Positions 40,273 through 48,185 of a stretch of 54,333 nt of DNA are shown piece by piece (the first letter of the stretch is position 1; the number at the start of each line of letters is the position of its first letter). The DNA is from Mesorhizobium sp. LNHC252B00 (GTDB taxonomy: Bacteria > Pseudomonadota > Alphaproteobacteria > Rhizobiales > Rhizobiaceae): contig NZ_AYWO01000002.1 in the NCBI RefSeq assembly GCF_000502955.1, positions 233,737-288,069 on the forward strand. Direction: 5' to 3'. The notes beneath the pieces were generated by a model. The model was not told where the DNA came from and made no database searches. It worked only from the letters and a program-made list of their open reading frames with translations. The position numbers and the translations under genes are program-made.

Positions 40273-40670
40273 ATGAAGAGTTGGAACGACAGACTGAACA
40301 CACCAGGCATCAACATCGTGAAGCCGAGGCCGCGCACGATGCCCGATGTCATCGAAGGTCAGCCTATGCTGATGCCGACGGTCCAGCAGGTCGATGATTT
40401 CATCCGCTCAATTCCGGAAGGCGTCGAGATGGACGTGCGTCCGCTGCGCACGGCGCTCGCCATCGAGCATGGCGCCGAAGTGACATGTCCGGTTACCATA
40501 GGCTATCATCTGCGCACGATTGCCGATGCCGCCAATGAGGACCTTGAGCGCGGCATGGCGCTGAGCGACATCGCCCCTTTCTGGCGCGTGCTTGATACAC
40601 AACGAGTAAACTGTCCTTCGGCGCGGAATTCGTCGCCATGCAGCGCAAGTGCGAAGGGCTGAAGCCGTAA
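40273..40670 (+). pseudogene. Conserved rhizobial-type protein gene with a C-terminal frameshift
   Basis: MKSWNDRLNTPGINIVKPRP, then MPTVQQVDDFIRSIPEG, then a conserved block ending PFWRVLD. After that the reading frame breaks: the open frame gives a random tail to 40662. One base earlier (from about 40594-40608) the frame reads TTSKLSFGAEFVAMQRKC and stops at 40668-40670. A single-base deletion there is the simplest explanation, whether a real mutation or sequencing error. The ATG at 40273 follows AAAGGA. I know this only as a conserved hypothetical family. It lies between palindrome copy 2 and the regulator. Confidence 0.7.
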
Positions 40671-40717
40671 TGCATGTCATCTGGAAGTGGATCCGGTCCG
40701 GGAGCCACGGCATGCAT
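40670..40717. repeat. Intergenic palindromic repeat, copy B (first hairpin only)
   Basis: 48 bp with arms ATGCATG and CATGCAT. Its length equals the first hairpin of copies A and C exactly. The core GGAAGTGGATCCGGTCCGGG is diverged from them. It starts on the last base of the TAA that ends the restored frame of the upstream gene, and lies 25 bp before the YafY-type regulator's start codon. Confidence 0.75.
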
Positions 40718-40742
40718 GGGAACAACATTGGGGAAGCAAACG

Positions 40743-41462
40743 ATGCGCCGCGCCGACAGGCTCTTCCAGATCGTGCAGCATCTGCGCGGTGGCCGTCTGG
40801 TCACCGCCCAGAAGCTCGGCACGTGGCTCGAGGTTTCCGAGCGAACCATCTATCGCGACATTGCCGACCTGCAGTCGACCGGGGTGCCGATCGATGGCGA
40901 GGCCGGCGTTGGCTATATGATGAGGGAGGGTTTCGACCTTCCACCGCTGATGTTCACGCGTGACGAGATCGTCGCGCTGGTTGCGGGCGCCCGCATGGTG
41001 CGCGCCTTTGGCGGTGCTGCCATGGCGCGCGCCGCCGACGAAGCGCTGGTGAAGATCGGCGCGGTACTGCCTGATGCCGAAAAGGACCGCATCGCCCGCA
41101 CCGAGATCCACACGCCGATGTGGGTGGTCAGCGACGCCGCGCGTGAGGCGATCGACCTGATCGAGCGTGCGGTCGAAAAGCGCCAGGTGCTGACCATCGA
41201 CTATTCGGACGAGGCAGGCCGCGGCACGGCCCGCGATATCCGTCCGCTCGGCCTGTGGTTCTGGGGCAAGGTGTGGACGCTGGTCGCCTGGTGCGAGATG
41301 CGCGACGACTTCCGCGCCTTCCGCATCGATCGTATCGCATCGGTGATCATCGCCGGCCGCATCTTCAAGCCGGAGCGCGGCAAGCAGCTTGCCGACTTCT
41401 ACCGGGCGGTCGAGCGCAGCGAGGATTATGGCATGGCGCCGGACCGCTCCGCGCGGAGCTGA
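40743..41462 (+). CDS. YafY-type transcriptional regulator (HTH + WYL domain)
   Basis: 239 residues. The winged HTH (about 3-58) reads RADRLFQIVQHLRGGRLVTAQKLGTWLEVSERTIYRDIADLQ. The WYL sensor domain (about 135-225) has GLWFWGKVWTLVAWCEMRDDFRAFRIDRI, where W-x-L-V-A-W-C takes the place of the usual WYL. Such proteins sense ligands or nucleic acids and act as repressors or activators. The ATG at 40743 follows GGGGAAG. The two matching palindromes at 39284 and 40190 are good candidates for its sites. Confidence 0.88.
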   Translation: MRRADRLFQIVQHLRGGRLVTAQKLGTWLEVSERTIYRDIADLQSTGVPIDGEAGVGYMMREGFDLPPLMFTRDEIVALVAGARMVRAFGGAAMARAADEALVKIGAVLPDAEKDRIARTEIHTPMWVVSDAAREAIDLIERAVEKRQVLTIDYSDEAGRGTARDIRPLGLWFWGKVWTLVAWCEMRDDFRAFRIDRIASVIIAGRIFKPERGKQLADFYRAVERSEDYGMAPDRSARS

Positions 41463-41479
41463 GGCCCGGCGCACGCAAC

Positions 41480-41509
41480 AAAAAAGCCCGCTTGAAAGCG
41501 GGCTTTTTT
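41480..41509. terminator. Bidirectional Rho-independent terminator
   Basis: A14-mer arm pair, AAAAAAGCCCGCTT with AAGCGGGCTTTTTT, gives a GC stem flanked by A6 and T6. It serves the YafY-type gene on the plus strand and the DUF1013 gene on the minus strand. Confidence 0.92.
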
Positions 41510-41527
41510 GCCGAGAGTGTCGAAATC

Positions 41528-42223
41528 TCACTCCTCGTCGTCGTTGTCGGTTTTCTTCGACTTCAAGGCCGAGAGCTTGGCGAACACGGCGTTGGCGTCG
41601 AGTTCGGCATCCTCGTCCTTCGGCTTCTCGGGAGCCGGCACCAGCCGCTCGGTCAAGGCCGCCGGCAGCAGCGTGTCACCAGCCGGCTGCGCCTGCTCGC
41701 GACCGCGCGAGGCGCGATTGACTTCCATGTCGAGGTCGATCTGCGAGGCGAGGCCCAGCGTCACCGGGTCCATCGGCTGCAGATTGGCCGAGTTCCAGTG
41801 CTTGCGCTCGCGGATCTGCTCGATCGTCGACTTGGTGGTGCCGACGAGGCGCGAGATTTGCGCATCCTTGAGCTCGGGATGGTTGCGAACCAGCCAGAGG
41901 ATGGCGTTTGGCCGGTCCTGGCGCTTCGAAAGCGGCGTGTAGCGCGGACCCTTGCGCTTGGATTCGGGCACCCGCACCTTGGGGTCCGAAAGCTTGAGGC
42001 GCTGGTTCGGGTCTTTCTCGGCGCGTGCGATCTCGTCGCGGGTCAGCTGGCCGGTCATGATCGGATCCATGCCCTTGATGCCTTGCGCCGATTCGCCGTC
42101 GGCGATCGCCTTGACCTCGAGCGGATGCAGACCGCAGAACTGCGCGATCTGCTCGAAGGAAAGCGCGGTATTGTCGACCAGCCAGACGGCGGTCGCCTTG
42201 GGCATCAGCAGCGTATTGGCCAT
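41528..42223 (-). CDS. DUF1013/TrcR-family cell-cycle transcriptional regulator
   Basis: 231 residues. The N-terminal half (MANTLLMPKATAVWLVDNTALSFEQIAQFCGLHPLEVKAIADGE) is the family's first helix-turn-helix-like unit. The second is NAILWLVRNHPELKDAQISRLVGTTKSTIEQIRERKHWN. The tail is acidic and unstructured. The family is conserved throughout alphaproteobacteria; a member, TrcR, controls cell cycle genes. Sure about the family, less so about the role. Confidence 0.88.
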   Translation of the reverse strand: MANTLLMPKATAVWLVDNTALSFEQIAQFCGLHPLEVKAIADGESAQGIKGMDPIMTGQLTRDEIARAEKDPNQRLKLSDPKVRVPESKRKGPRYTPLSKRQDRPNAILWLVRNHPELKDAQISRLVGTTKSTIEQIRERKHWNSANLQPMDPVTLGLASQIDLDMEVNRASRGREQAQPAGDTLLPAALTERLVPAPEKPKDEDAELDANAVFAKLSALKSKKTDNDDEE

Positions 42224-42396
42224 TTAAAAATCCTTCTCGTTCGCCCGCGTTCCCGCGCGGGCGGTGGTTTAGAGCCACCAAAATGGGAAATTCGCGGCCT
42301 GTATAACCGTTCCATTGTTGTTTCGCAATGTTTTTGGAAGCAATGACTGGATGGCGCTCCCGCCATTGCCGCGAGCGAAACTGCGCCCAAAACGAC

Positions 42397-42424
42397 AAAA
42401 CCCGCCGGACTGCGTCCAGCGGGC
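42397..42424 (-). terminator. Terminator downstream of the DUF1127 gene at 42500
   Basis: On the minus strand, CCCGC and GGAC arms pair with GTCC and GCGGG (one mismatch) and are followed by TTTT. It lies about 75 bp past the DUF1127 stop. Confidence 0.7.
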
Positions 42425-42471
42425 TCGGAACCGCGACGGAAAACCCGTCTGATGCGGCTCTGGCTTGCCAG

Positions 42472-42493
42472 GCGTGACCTTCGCAGGTCACGC
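42472..42493 (-). other. Perfect short hairpin right after the DUF1127 stop
   Basis: Nine-bp arms GCGTGACCT and AGGTCACGC with a four-base loop, 6 bp downstream of the DUF1127 stop codon. No T-run follows. Likely an RNA-stabilising 3' structure before the true terminator at 42397. Confidence 0.6.
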
Positions 42494-42499
42494 TCGACG

Positions 42500-42640
42500 T
42501 TAGATGGCCCTGCGGGCGATCTTTTCGATGTCGCCTCGGTTGATGCCGAGGTCGCTGAGCTGACGTGCGTTGAGGCGATTCAGTTCGCGGACGGTCTCGG
42601 TGTACATACGCCAGTTACGGTAAGCGCGGATCGGGTTCAT
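42500..42640 (-). CDS. DUF1127 small arginine-rich protein
   Basis: A 46-residue protein of the classic short form: MNPIRAYRNWRMYTETVREL, then NRLNARQLSDLGINRGDIEK. GGAGGAC lies just upstream of the ATG at 42640. Short DUF1127 proteins in related bacteria affect RNA maturation and small-RNA-linked control of phosphate and carbon metabolism. The heavy structure around this tiny gene (inverted repeat upstream, two hairpins downstream) suggests strong, post-transcriptionally stabilised expression. Confidence 0.85.
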   Translation of the reverse strand: MNPIRAYRNWRMYTETVRELNRLNARQLSDLGINRGDIEKIARRAI

Positions 42641-42668
42641 GGTAGTCCTCCAAATCAGTGTTCGTTTT

Positions 42669-42692
42669 GATGATGCTCAAATAGGCATCATC
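42669..42692. promoter_or_regulatory. Inverted repeat in the DUF1127 leader/promoter
   Basis: Arms GATGATGC and GCATCATC are perfect and separated by 8 bp. A second, less regular set, ATGATGCAAATG and TGCATTGCA, follows at 42726-42747. Both are between the DUF1127 gene and the quinone oxidoreductase gene on the same strand. Likely operator or leader structure. Confidence 0.5.
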
Positions 42693-42821
42693 GATGAGGA
42701 CTTGAATGGCCGATTTTGCATAGCAATGATGCAAATGGTGCATTGCAGCATTAAACAACTGTTCATCTTGTAGGCAGTGAGGCGCACGCCCAGGACAAAT
42801 CCGGATTCAAGTGATCCCGGC

Positions 42822-43832
42822 CTAGCCGACGTCGAGCACGATCTTGCCGATATTCTCGCCGTCTTCCATGCGCTCATGAGCCCGCCAGGCTTCGCTGAGC
42901 GGGAAGATCATGTCCATCACGGGAGCGATCTTGCGCGTACCGAGCAGTGGCCACACCTGCGCTTCCAGTGCCGCCGCGATCGCCGCCTTGAACTCGACGG
43001 TGCGAGGCCTCAGCGTCGAGCCGGTGTGGACGAGCCGCTTGACCATGATCTTCGAAAAGTCCGCGCTTGCGACAGCACCGGCCTGCACGGCGATCTGGAC
43101 GATACGGCCTTCGACCGCCGCGGCCTCGTAGTTGCGCGCCACGTAGTCGCCGCCGACCATGTCGAGGATCACATTGGCGCCCTTGCCGCCCGTTGCCTCC
43201 TTCACCGCGGCGACGAAATCACCCTCGCGATAGTTGATCGCGCGGTCGGCGCCGAGCTTCAGGCAGGCATCGCATTTCTCCTTGCTGCCGGCGGTGGTGA
43301 TGACATAGGCGCCGAAGGCCGAGGCCAGCTGGATTGCGGTGGTGCCGATGCCGGAAGAGCCGCCATGGACGAGCAGCGTCTCGCCGCGCTTCAGGCCGCC
43401 GCGCTCGAACACATTGTGCCAGACGGTAAAATAGTTTTCCGGCACGGCCGCGGCTTCGGTGTGGGTGAAGCCGGCCGGCAGCGGCAGGACGCTGCCGGCA
43501 TGAACCTTGACATACTCGGCATAGCCGCCACCGGGCGTCAGCGCGCAGACGCGGTCGCCGATGCGCCAGCGCGATATGTCGTCGCCAACGGCCGCCACTT
43601 CGCCCGACGCCTCGAGGCCCGGCAGGTCCGACGCGCCGGGCGGCGGCGGATAGGCGCCCTTGCGCTGCTGGATATCGGGCCGGTTGACGCCGGCGGCATG
43701 CACCTTGATCAGTATCTCGCCGGGACCGGGCTGCGGCACGTCGCGCGTTTCCGGCTTCAGCACCCTCGGGCCACCCGGCTCCGAGATCGCAATGGCCGTC
43801 ATTCTTGCCGGAATTTGCTGTCCGCTCGCCAT
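42822..43832 (-). CDS. NAD(P)H-quinone oxidoreductase (zinc-less MDR, PIG3-type)
   Basis: 336 residues of the medium-chain dehydrogenase/reductase fold. The N-terminal GroES-like half has HAAGVNRPDIQQRKGAYPPP, and the nucleotide half has LLVHGGSSGIGTTAIQLASAFGA. The zinc-binding cysteines are missing, as expected for quinone oxidoreductases. Start at 43832 (MASGQQIPARM) was preferred over ATGs upstream that overlap the divergent gene and lack a ribosome site; 43802 is possible. It reduces quinones or similar electrophiles, in line with the redox theme of the area. Confidence 0.88.
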   Translation of the reverse strand: MASGQQIPARMTAIAISEPGGPRVLKPETRDVPQPGPGEILIKVHAAGVNRPDIQQRKGAYPPPPGASDLPGLEASGEVAAVGDDISRWRIGDRVCALTPGGGYAEYVKVHAGSVLPLPAGFTHTEAAAVPENYFTVWHNVFERGGLKRGETLLVHGGSSGIGTTAIQLASAFGAYVITTAGSKEKCDACLKLGADRAINYREGDFVAAVKEATGGKGANVILDMVGGDYVARNYEAAAVEGRIVQIAVQAGAVASADFSKIMVKRLVHTGSTLRPRTVEFKAAIAAALEAQVWPLLGTRKIAPVMDMIFPLSEAWRAHERMEDGENIGKIVLDVG

Positions 43833-43943
43833 GAGATTCCCGTCTTTCCTCGCCGTTGTCCGATCGGCTGTTTGCATCGACGCCCCTGCCCTATGTATGC
43901 TGATTGCGAAATCAGGCAAATGGCCAATCAGGGAGGAGCGACG

Positions 43944-44135
43944 ATGGCGATCTTCGACGACGAACCCAAGAAGGCGCGCCCGCACGAGATCGGGCAGGAC
44001 CTGTCACTGCTTTCCGTTGGTGAATTGTCGGAACGCATCGGCATCCTGCGAGACGAGATCGCCAGGCTGGAGGCTGAGCTCAAGGCCAAGGACACCACCA
44101 AATCGGCTGCCGAGGCGCTGTTCCGCCGCGGATAG
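43944..44135 (+). CDS. DUF1192 small protein
   Basis: A 63-residue protein, MAIFDDEPKKARPHEIGQDLSLLSVGELSERIGILRDEIARLE, helical and coiled-coil-like in its second half, as in the DUF1192 family of alphaproteobacteria. A GGGAGGAG ribosome site precedes the ATG at 43944. Divergent from the quinone oxidoreductase gene. Function unknown. Confidence 0.85.
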   Translation: MAIFDDEPKKARPHEIGQDLSLLSVGELSERIGILRDEIARLEAELKAKDTTKSAAEALFRRG

Positions 44136-44222
44136 AAGCGCCGGTGAAGGTCCGCCGCCGAAAAGCCCGAATGCGGCAGTCTCCAGACCCAGCGCCCTGT
44201 CAAACACGAGCCGGATCACACA

Positions 44223-45470
44223 ATGTTCGCAACCTACCGCCCGATCCTCTCTCTGCTTCGCGGCACCGCCTTCCTGCTGGCGGCGTCTGGATTGCATGGG
44301 CTGTTGCTGCCCCTGCGCGGTCAGCTGGAAGGCTTCTCGACAGCGTCGCTCGGCCTGATGGGCACGGCCTGGGCCGGCGGCTTCGTCACCGGCTGCTTCT
44401 TTGCGCCGCGCATCGTGCGCCGCGCGGGCCATGTGCGCGCCTTCGGCGCCTTTGCCGCGTCGGGCGCCATCGTGGCGCTGCTCACCGGCCTGGTCATCGA
44501 CGAATATGTCTGGATCCTGCTGCGCGCCTTCACCGGCTTCACCATGGCCGGCGCCTTCATGGTCATCGAAAGCTGGCTGAACGAGAAGGCCAGCAACGAG
44601 AATCGCGGCACCGTCTTCGGCCTCTACATGATGGTCACCTATGCCTCGATCATGGGCGGGCAGATGATCGTCGCCGGCGGCGACGTGAAATCGGCGTCGC
44701 TGTTCATGATCACCGGCATCCTGTTTTGCCTGTCGCTCATTCCGACCGCGGTTTCGAGCGCCTCCCACCCCAAGCCGCTGCAGGATGTTTCGCTCGACGT
44801 CAAAGGCCTTTATGCCAACTCGCCGGTTTCGGCGGTCGCATGCGTATTGATCGGCATCGCCAACGGTGCCTGGGGCACGCTAGGCGCGGTCTATGGCGCC
44901 CGCATCGGCATTTCCACCGCCGAGATCGCCCTGATGATGAGCCTCGTGGTCGTTGCCGGTGCCGCCATGCAGCTTCCGGCCGGGCGCCTGTCCGACCAGA
45001 CCGACAGGCGTTTCGTGCTGGCGGGGGCGGCTTTCGGCGCGGCCTTGTTCGCGCTCATGATCTTCCTGTTCGAGCCACGCTCCGGCGTCTTCGTCATCGT
45101 CTTCACCGCAGCCTACGGTGCCTTCGCCTATACGCTCTATTCGATCGCCGTGGCGCATGCCAATGATCACGCGCGCTCCGAGGATTTCGTCAAGGTGTCG
45201 GGCGGCCTGTTGCTGCTCTACGGCTTCGGCACGATGATCGGACCCTTGCTGGCAGCGGCCCTGATGGGCTGGATGCGCCCGGAAGGGCTGTTCCTGGCCA
45301 CCGCCTTCGCGCATCTCTGCCTGGCTGGCTATACGCTGCTGCGCATCAGCCGCCGCGCCCCGGTGCCGATCGGCGATCGTGATGCCTTCAAGACGCAGCC
45401 GGCCGACCGTTCGGTGACGCCGGAAGCATTGCGGCTTGATCCCAGAAGAAAAGCAGAAGCAGACGGTTGA
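44223..45470 (+). CDS. MFS transporter (YcaD-like)
   Basis: 415 residues with twelve predicted membrane segments. The A-motif region reads GFVTGCFFAPRIVRRAGHVRAFG, and the central GAFMVIESWLNEKASNENRGTVFGLYM is typical of the YcaD-type subfamily. The substrate is unknown. The gene stands alone; the next ArsR gene follows by 31 bp and could be its regulator. Confidence 0.85.
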   Translation: MFATYRPILSLLRGTAFLLAASGLHGLLLPLRGQLEGFSTASLGLMGTAWAGGFVTGCFFAPRIVRRAGHVRAFGAFAASGAIVALLTGLVIDEYVWILLRAFTGFTMAGAFMVIESWLNEKASNENRGTVFGLYMMVTYASIMGGQMIVAGGDVKSASLFMITGILFCLSLIPTAVSSASHPKPLQDVSLDVKGLYANSPVSAVACVLIGIANGAWGTLGAVYGARIGISTAEIALMMSLVVVAGAAMQLPAGRLSDQTDRRFVLAGAAFGAALFALMIFLFEPRSGVFVIVFTAAYGAFAYTLYSIAVAHANDHARSEDFVKVSGGLLLLYGFGTMIGPLLAAALMGWMRPEGLFLATAFAHLCLAGYTLLRISRRAPVPIGDRDAFKTQPADRSVTPEALRLDPRRKAEADG

Positions 45471-45501
45471 GATTCGAAAGGCTTTGCCCCACAAATAAGG
45501 C

Positions 45502-45765
45502 ATGATGTTTTCCGACGCCTTCATGGCGATTGCCGATCCCAACCGGCGCCATCTTCTGGAAGAACTTCGCCGCGGCCCCAAAACCGTCACCGAACTGGCT
45601 GCCGGCTTGCCGGTCTCACGTCCAGCCGTGTCGCAACATCTGAAAGTGCTGCTCGATGCCGGCCTGGTCAATGCCAAGCCGGAAGGGACAAGACGCGTCT
45701 ATGCCGTGAGCAATACCGGCTTCCTCAAACTCAACATCTGGCTCGATCAGTTCTGGGAAAACTGA
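45502..45765 (+). CDS. ArsR-family winged-helix regulator
   Basis: An 87-residue (86 if the second ATG at 45505 is used, which has better AAGG spacing) short ArsR-type protein: MAIADPNRRHLLEELRRGPKTVTELAAGLPVSRPAVSQHLKVLLDAGLV. No metal-binding cysteines are visible, so it belongs to the metal-independent set, often paired with SRPBCC/AHSA1 proteins. Its 3' end overlaps the C-terminal end of an ArsR remnant on the other strand. Confidence 0.85.
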   Translation: MMFSDAFMAIADPNRRHLLEELRRGPKTVTELAAGLPVSRPAVSQHLKVLLDAGLVNAKPEGTRRVYAVSNTGFLKLNIWLDQFWEN

Positions 45766-45887
45766 CAAGCTCGCTGCAGGTGGCTGACCGAAGCAGGCCC
45801 GCGCGACAGCCGATCGACCATCTTCCGCCGCGCCGGGTCGGCGAGTGCCTGGATCATCCGGCCGAGCTGGGCGGGATCGTGCAGCAT
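45747..45887 (-). pseudogene. ArsR-family regulator remnant (truncated)
   Basis: The 46-residue frame MLHDPAQLGRMIQALADPARRKMVDRLSRGPASVS is the front of a second ArsR-type HTH. The recognition helix and rest are lost: after ASVS it runs into unrelated sequence and overlaps the 3' end of the ArsR gene on the plus strand by 19 bp. It lies 5 bp past the GST stop, so it probably was the last gene of a GST-ArsR operon, cut by a rearrangement that brought in the plus-strand genes. Confidence 0.65.
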
Positions 45888-45892
45888 CGCGA

Positions 45893-46549
45893 TCAGCCGT
45901 TGTTGTAGGGGAAGAACTTGAAGTAGGGCTGGGCCTCCTCGATCACCCGGGCGAACGATGGCCGCTGCAGCAGCCGGTCGTGATAGCGCGTCACGGCCGG
46001 GTAGTTGTCGCCGAACGGCTCGACCTTGTTGGCATAGAACAGCGCGGGGGAGGCCGCGCAATCGGCCATGGTGAAGGCGTCGCCCATCGCCCAGCTCTTC
46101 GAGCGCATGTCCTCTTCGATGATGGCGTAGGAGTTGCGCAGCTGAGCGCGAGCCTGCTCGACGCCGAACGGATCGGTCTTGTCCTGCGGCCGCAACCGGT
46201 CGCCGACGATCTTCTGCATAGGCTCCTGCACATAAAAATCATAAAAGCGGTCGGCCTGGCGGACTGCCAGCGCCAGGTCGACGTCTGCTGGAACGAGGTC
46301 GACCGGCCCCGGATAGTGTGCGGCCAGATATTCGACGACGATGGTCGATTCCAGCACCGTGCGGTCGCGCGCATCGTCGCGCAGCGCCGGCATCTTGCCG
46401 GTCGGCGAAATCCTCAGGAAGGCCGCGCGCGACTCGGCATCGCCGAGATCAACAATGACCGGCGAGAACGGCGTGGCGTTCTCATAGAGCGCGATCAACG
46501 GTTTCCAGCAGAAGGAGGCCAGCGGATGGAAATGAAGCGTGAGGGACAT
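45893..46549 (-). CDS. Glutathione S-transferase family protein
   Basis: 218 residues. The thioredoxin-like half opens MSLTLHFHPLASFCWKPLIAL with Ser/Cys at the active position, then SPTGKMPALRD and the cis-Pro and VLESTIVVEYLAAHY. The helical half includes FTMADCAASPALFYANKV. It conjugates glutathione to electrophiles or acts as a thiol reductase. The ATG at 46549 is preferred over a longer frame because of the family start. The upstream leader contains no clear operator. Confidence 0.88.
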   Translation of the reverse strand: MSLTLHFHPLASFCWKPLIALYENATPFSPVIVDLGDAESRAAFLRISPTGKMPALRDDARDRTVLESTIVVEYLAAHYPGPVDLVPADVDLALAVRQADRFYDFYVQEPMQKIVGDRLRPQDKTDPFGVEQARAQLRNSYAIIEEDMRSKSWAMGDAFTMADCAASPALFYANKVEPFGDNYPAVTRYHDRLLQRPSFARVIEEAQPYFKFFPYNNG

Positions 46550-46647
46550 CTTTTGCTCGCCTGTCTCGTGGTTTGTCGATGGCTGGCGCTGTTCTGTTTG
46601 CCAAGGGTAAACAATGAAGCATTTACTCATCCGTCAAGACTCGCCGA

Positions 46648-47484
46648 TTAATTGGCCTGGATGTGAGCGACGATGGCTGCGGATATCTCCGTCCAGTCGT
46701 CCGGATGCAGCTCATGGCCGCCGCCTTCGATTCGAATGATTTTCGCGCCGGGCACAGCCTTGGCCAGCGCCTCGCCATGCTGCACCGGGAAGATCGGATC
46801 CGCCGTGCCATGAATCACCAGCAACGGCGCCATCATCTCGTGCAGCCGACCCTTCCATCCATCGCCACCCCCGAGCATGAAATGGTTGGTCGCGCTCAGA
46901 TAGCCGCCGGAACGGTCGTAATCCTGCTCGACGAACGCTCTCGTCCGAACCTCGTCGAATGGGTGAGCGGTGCTGGCGATCGCCCTCGCATCCCTGACGA
47001 TGAAATCGATGACCTGGCCACGATCCGACCAATCGACCTTGGCTCCCTCGGCTGAATGCTCGGCATAGGCATCACTGGTTTGCGGCAGATGCGACGTGTC
47101 GAGCCCGAGCGGCGAGCTGCTGATCACGGTCAGCGATGCGACGCGGGACGGTTGCTTGAGCGCCACAAGCTGAGCGATCATGCCGCCCATCGACATGCCG
47201 GCGACATGAGCCTTGTCGATGCCGCGCTCGTCGAGAACCTGCATCGCATCGTCCGCCATGTCGTCGAACGTGTAGGGCGGCTCGCCCGGTCTATATTTGG
47301 TCGAACGGCCGGTATCGCGATTGTCATAGCGGATCACGAACAGGCCGGAGTAGGCCAGCTTCCGGCACAGCTGCTCCGGCCACCACAGCATGGAGGCCAT
47401 CGCGCCCATGATCAGCAACAGCGGCGGGTTCGCCGGATCGCCAAAGGCTTCGGATATGATCTCGGGTCGTTCGATGGTCGTCAC
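46648..47484 (-). CDS. Alpha/beta-hydrolase fold protein (RdmC-like)
   Basis: 278 residues. The oxyanion region is LLLIMGAMASMLWWPEQL, the nucleophile elbow AGMSMGGMIAQ, the acid in HGTADPIFPV and the base in GGGHELHPDDW. The GTG at 47484, right after AGGAGATC, fits the family start (VTTIERPEIISEAFGDP); no ATG is near. It is divergent from an HxlR regulator across a 100-bp gap with paired repeats, so it is probably its target. Substrate unknown; ester or lactone hydrolysis is likely. Confidence 0.82.
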   Translation of the reverse strand: MTTIERPEIISEAFGDPANPPLLLIMGAMASMLWWPEQLCRKLAYSGLFVIRYDNRDTGRSTKYRPGEPPYTFDDMADDAMQVLDERGIDKAHVAGMSMGGMIAQLVALKQPSRVASLTVISSSPLGLDTSHLPQTSDAYAEHSAEGAKVDWSDRGQVIDFIVRDARAIASTAHPFDEVRTRAFVEQDYDRSGGYLSATNHFMLGGGDGWKGRLHEMMAPLLVIHGTADPIFPVQHGEALAKAVPGAKIIRIEGGGHELHPDDWTEISAAIVAHIQAN

Positions 47485-47510
47485 GGCGCGATCTCCTACT
47501 CCATAATACT

Positions 47511-47568
47511 GATTGCGTTTTGCAATCGGTTGAACGATAATTAAACTGATACGATATTGCAACCGGTT
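47511..47568. promoter_or_regulatory. Paired direct repeats in the divergent hydrolase-HxlR promoter
   Basis: TTGCAATCGGTT (47520-47531) and TTGCAACCGGTT (47557-47568) are the same 12-mer with one change, 37 bp apart, flanking an AT-rich core. An overlapping inverted repeat (GATTGC at 47511-47516 with GCAATC at 47522-47527) is also visible. They are good candidate sites for the HxlR protein. Confidence 0.6.
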
Positions 47569-47584
47569 ATGGAGAAAATATCCT

Positions 47585-48106
47585 ATGAGCATTGATCGCC
47601 GATCCGGATGCCCGATCAACCTGTCGCTGGAAGTGTTCGGCGACCGCTGGAGCCTGATCATCCTTCGCGACATGATCTTTGGCGGCAGACGCCATTTTCG
47701 CGAGTTGCTCAACGGGTCGATGGAAGGCATCGCTTCCAACATACTCGCCGACCGGCTGAAGCGGCTGATGGAATTGGGCATGCTGACCAAGGCCGACGAC
47801 CCCTCGCACAAGCAGAAGGCGATCTACAGCCTGACCGAGATGGCAATCACGCTGGTGCCGATCCTTGCCCATCTCGGTGCCTGGGGCCGCGTCTGGCTGC
47901 CGGTCAGTGAAGAACTCTCGATCCGTGCCGAACTGCTGGAAAAGGGCGGACAGCCGATGTGGGATAAGTTCATGGACGAGTTGCGCCACGAACATCTCGG
48001 CATGCCGCTCGATACAGCTTCCGGTCCTTCTGTCCGCGCGACCTTGCAGGCCGCCTATGAGGCGGTGGTTGCCAGCAAGGCGCTCGCCGCCAGCCCGGCC
48101 GCTTGA
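47585..48106 (+). CDS. HxlR-family transcriptional regulator
   Basis: 173 residues. The HxlR winged helix spans about 8-100: RSGCPINLSLEVFGDRWSLIILRDMIFGGRRHFRELLNGSMEGIASNILADRLKRL. Cys9 in the family position may be redox-active. The C-terminal extension (about 105-173) is longer than in minimal members. It probably represses the divergent hydrolase gene, inferred from layout. Confidence 0.88.
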   Translation: MSIDRRSGCPINLSLEVFGDRWSLIILRDMIFGGRRHFRELLNGSMEGIASNILADRLKRLMELGMLTKADDPSHKQKAIYSLTEMAITLVPILAHLGAWGRVWLPVSEELSIRAELLEKGGQPMWDKFMDELRHEHLGMPLDTASGPSVRATLQAAYEAVVASKALAASPAA

Positions 48107-48185
48107 CCAACTTATTTTTCCCGTTTTCGGGCCGGCTCTGCTACAATAGGCGGAAAATTAACAGTCACGGGATTGGATAAAGCTC

